A stretch of DNA of 47,818 nucleotides, from the NCBI GenBank assembly GCA_028278145.1, contig JANQEV010000021.1, positions 1-47,818 on the forward strand, written 5' to 3'. A model generated the notes under the pieces. It was not told the origin of the DNA. It saw nothing but the letters and a program-made list of their open reading frames with translations, and searched no databases. Source of the DNA: Chromatiales bacterium. Its GTDB lineage: Bacteria > Pseudomonadota > Gammaproteobacteria > Chromatiales > Chromatiaceae. The position numbers and the translations under genes are program-made. This document shows, piece by piece, positions 46,775 through 47,818 of this stretch; the stretch's first letter is position 1, and each line of letters begins with the position of its first letter.

Positions 46775-47428
46775 ATGCAAGATTTTCAACGTGAGTTTAT
46801 CGATTTCGCCCTGGAAACCGGGGTATTGCGGTTTGGCGAGTTCACCCTAAAATCAGGCCGCACCAGCCCCTATTTCTTTAATGCCGGACTGTTCAACAGC
46901 GGCTCCAGCCTGGCCCGTCTGGGGCGCTTCTATGCTCAGACCATAGTGGACTCTGGAATTAAATTTGATGTGCTGTATGGACCAGCCTACAAGGGCATTC
47001 CTCTGGCCGCAGTCACCGCCGCAGCCCTGTATGATCAGCATGGTTTTGATATGCCCTACGCCTTCAATCGCAAGGAGGCCAAGACCCACGGTGAGGGTGG
47101 CAATATTGTGGGCCACGCACTGGAAGGCAGGATCGCCATCATCGACGACGTGATCACTGCTGGTACCGCCATCCGCGAGTCCATGGATATCATTACCGGA
47201 CTGGGTGCCACACCGGCTGCAGTGTTCATCGCCTTGGATCGCCAGGAACGTGGCCAAGGCGAACTCTCTGCTATTCAGGAGGTGGAGAAGGACTACCGCA
47301 TACCGGTAGCGGCCATCACCCAGCTGGAAAACCTGATTGGTTATCTGGAGAAGAAGGGCGATGCTACTGATGATCTGGAACGTATTACCAGATACCGGGC
47401 TGAATACGGGATCCAGAATATCCGATAA
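46775..47428 (+). CDS. pyrE: Orotate phosphoribosyltransferase
   Basis: Converts orotate and PRPP to OMP in pyrimidine synthesis. The 217-residue protein carries [21 protein letters not shown] at the N-terminal side, [30 protein letters not shown] and the PRPP-binding loop [17 protein letters not shown], all diagnostic. An SSS-family symporter gene follows 64 bases later. Length matches E. coli PyrE (213). Confidence 0.97.
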   Translation: MQDFQREFIDFALETGVLRFGEFTLKSGRTSPYFFNAGLFNSGSSLARLGRFYAQTIVDSGIKFDVLYGPAYKGIPLAAVTAAALYDQHGFDMPYAFNRKEAKTHGEGGNIVGHALEGRIAIIDDVITAGTAIRESMDIITGLGATPAAVFIALDRQERGQGELSAIQEVEKDYRIPVAAITQLENLIGYLEKKGDATDDLERITRYRAEYGIQNIR

Positions 47429-47492
47429 GAGTTACAGATCAATAACAGGCAGCACTCAGCAACAACAATAAACCAAATTAGGAAATCACCCC

Positions 47493-47818
47493 ATGACGGA
47501 AAGCCACAGCCTCCCCAGCCTGGATCTGATCATTGTAGCTGTATACCTACTGGGGACTGCACTGTTCGGGGCCTGGTTTGTAAAACGTAATAACACCCTG
47601 GAGGCCTATACCCTGGGCAGCCGCCGACTCCCAGGCTGGGCCATTGGCATCTCCATTCTGGGCACCTATCTCAGCAGCATCAGTTTTCTGGCCAACCCGG
47701 GTAAGTCCTATGCCAGCAACTGGAGTCCCTTTGTGTTCTCCCTGAGCTTGCCCATAGCCTGCCTCATCGCCGGTTACTTCTACATCCCCTTTTACCGCAA
47801 GCGGGTACAGACCACCGC
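47493..47818 (+). CDS. Sodium:solute symporter (SSS family), N-terminal part
   Basis: The visible 108 codons begin MTESHSLPSLDLIIVAVYLLGTALFGAWFVKRNNTLEAYTLGSRRLPGWAIG, followed by ISILGTYLSSISFLANPGKSYASNWSPFVFS, the pattern of the SSS (sodium:solute symporter) family with three helices so far. AGGAAA lies before the ATG. The gene continues past the right edge, so its substrate cannot be judged. Confidence 0.85.
   Translation, partial: MTESHSLPSLDLIIVAVYLLGTALFGAWFVKRNNTLEAYTLGSRRLPGWAIGISILGTYLSSISFLANPGKSYASNWSPFVFSLSLPIACLIAGYFYIPFYRKRVQTT

Overview
This window is a gammaproteobacterial chromosome segment with dense, ordinary coding. Several gene neighbourhoods match those I remember from gammaproteobacteria: glnE-ilvE-waaF-waaC-waaG, rho-trxA with divergent rhlB, yrfG with divergent nudE, asmA next to yggX, and thiS-thiG-trmB. 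The redox gene content would suit a Chromatiales or sulfur-oxidiser type lineage, but the lineage is an inference and no marker here settles it.

Layout. 1-7401 (minus strand): glnE, ilvE, then the LPS inner-core genes waaF, waaC and waaG (waaG runs off the left edge), with an APS kinase gene (cysC) between waaF and waaC. 7573-9133 (minus): an orphan membrane protein and an ArsR-rhodanese regulator with palindromes at its promoter. 9345-14309 (plus): a tight four-gene redox operon. It holds a NapH-like membrane ferredoxin fused to a GltD-like NAD(P)H oxidoreductase, a membrane-anchored monoheme cytochrome c, an octaheme cytochrome of the hydroxylamine oxidoreductase (HAO) family, and a five-heme HAO-like protein. 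14423-16647: groES-groEL with a perfect CIRCE operator, an overlapping promoter and a terminator. 16974-18715: a small membrane protein paired with a B12-binding radical SAM enzyme. 18743-22048 (minus): a GCS2-type ligase with an AstE/AspA-type hydrolase, and a MurU-like nucleotidyltransferase. 22230-25409 (plus): a visibly AT-richer block of small membrane protein, methyltransferase and membrane sulfatase-like protein. 25736-31576: rho, trxA, rhlB, a YkgJ-type protein, yrfG, nudE, cysQ. 31589-35072 (minus): msbA, a degenerate sigma54-type AAA+ regulator, and a DsbD/UreH-like membrane protein. 35401-36270: an ankyrin-repeat gene broken by two frameshifts. 36541-39932: tRNA-Phe, yggX, asmA, tRNA-Gly. 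40016-41854: long-chain acyl-CoA synthetase. 41886-42160: a MITE-like palindromic element. 42252-45513: thiS, thiG, trmB, fetA, fetB. 45540-47818: a small membrane protein, a macrodomain protein, a DUF3301-type protein, pyrE, and the start of a sodium:solute symporter.

The strongest candidate for a new system is 9345-14309. The octaheme protein keeps all eight heme motifs of the HAO family but lacks the C-terminal tyrosine motif. The adjacent five-heme protein lacks hemes 3-5 (including the position of the catalytic heme) but keeps an SPDYxWWHG motif at its C terminus. In HAO the catalytic heme is cross-linked to a tyrosine from a neighbouring subunit, so the two proteins may form one split, hetero-oligomeric active site. 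The fused NapH-GltD protein could feed it electrons from NAD(P)H through the membrane. This is inference from motifs; the substrate is unknown.
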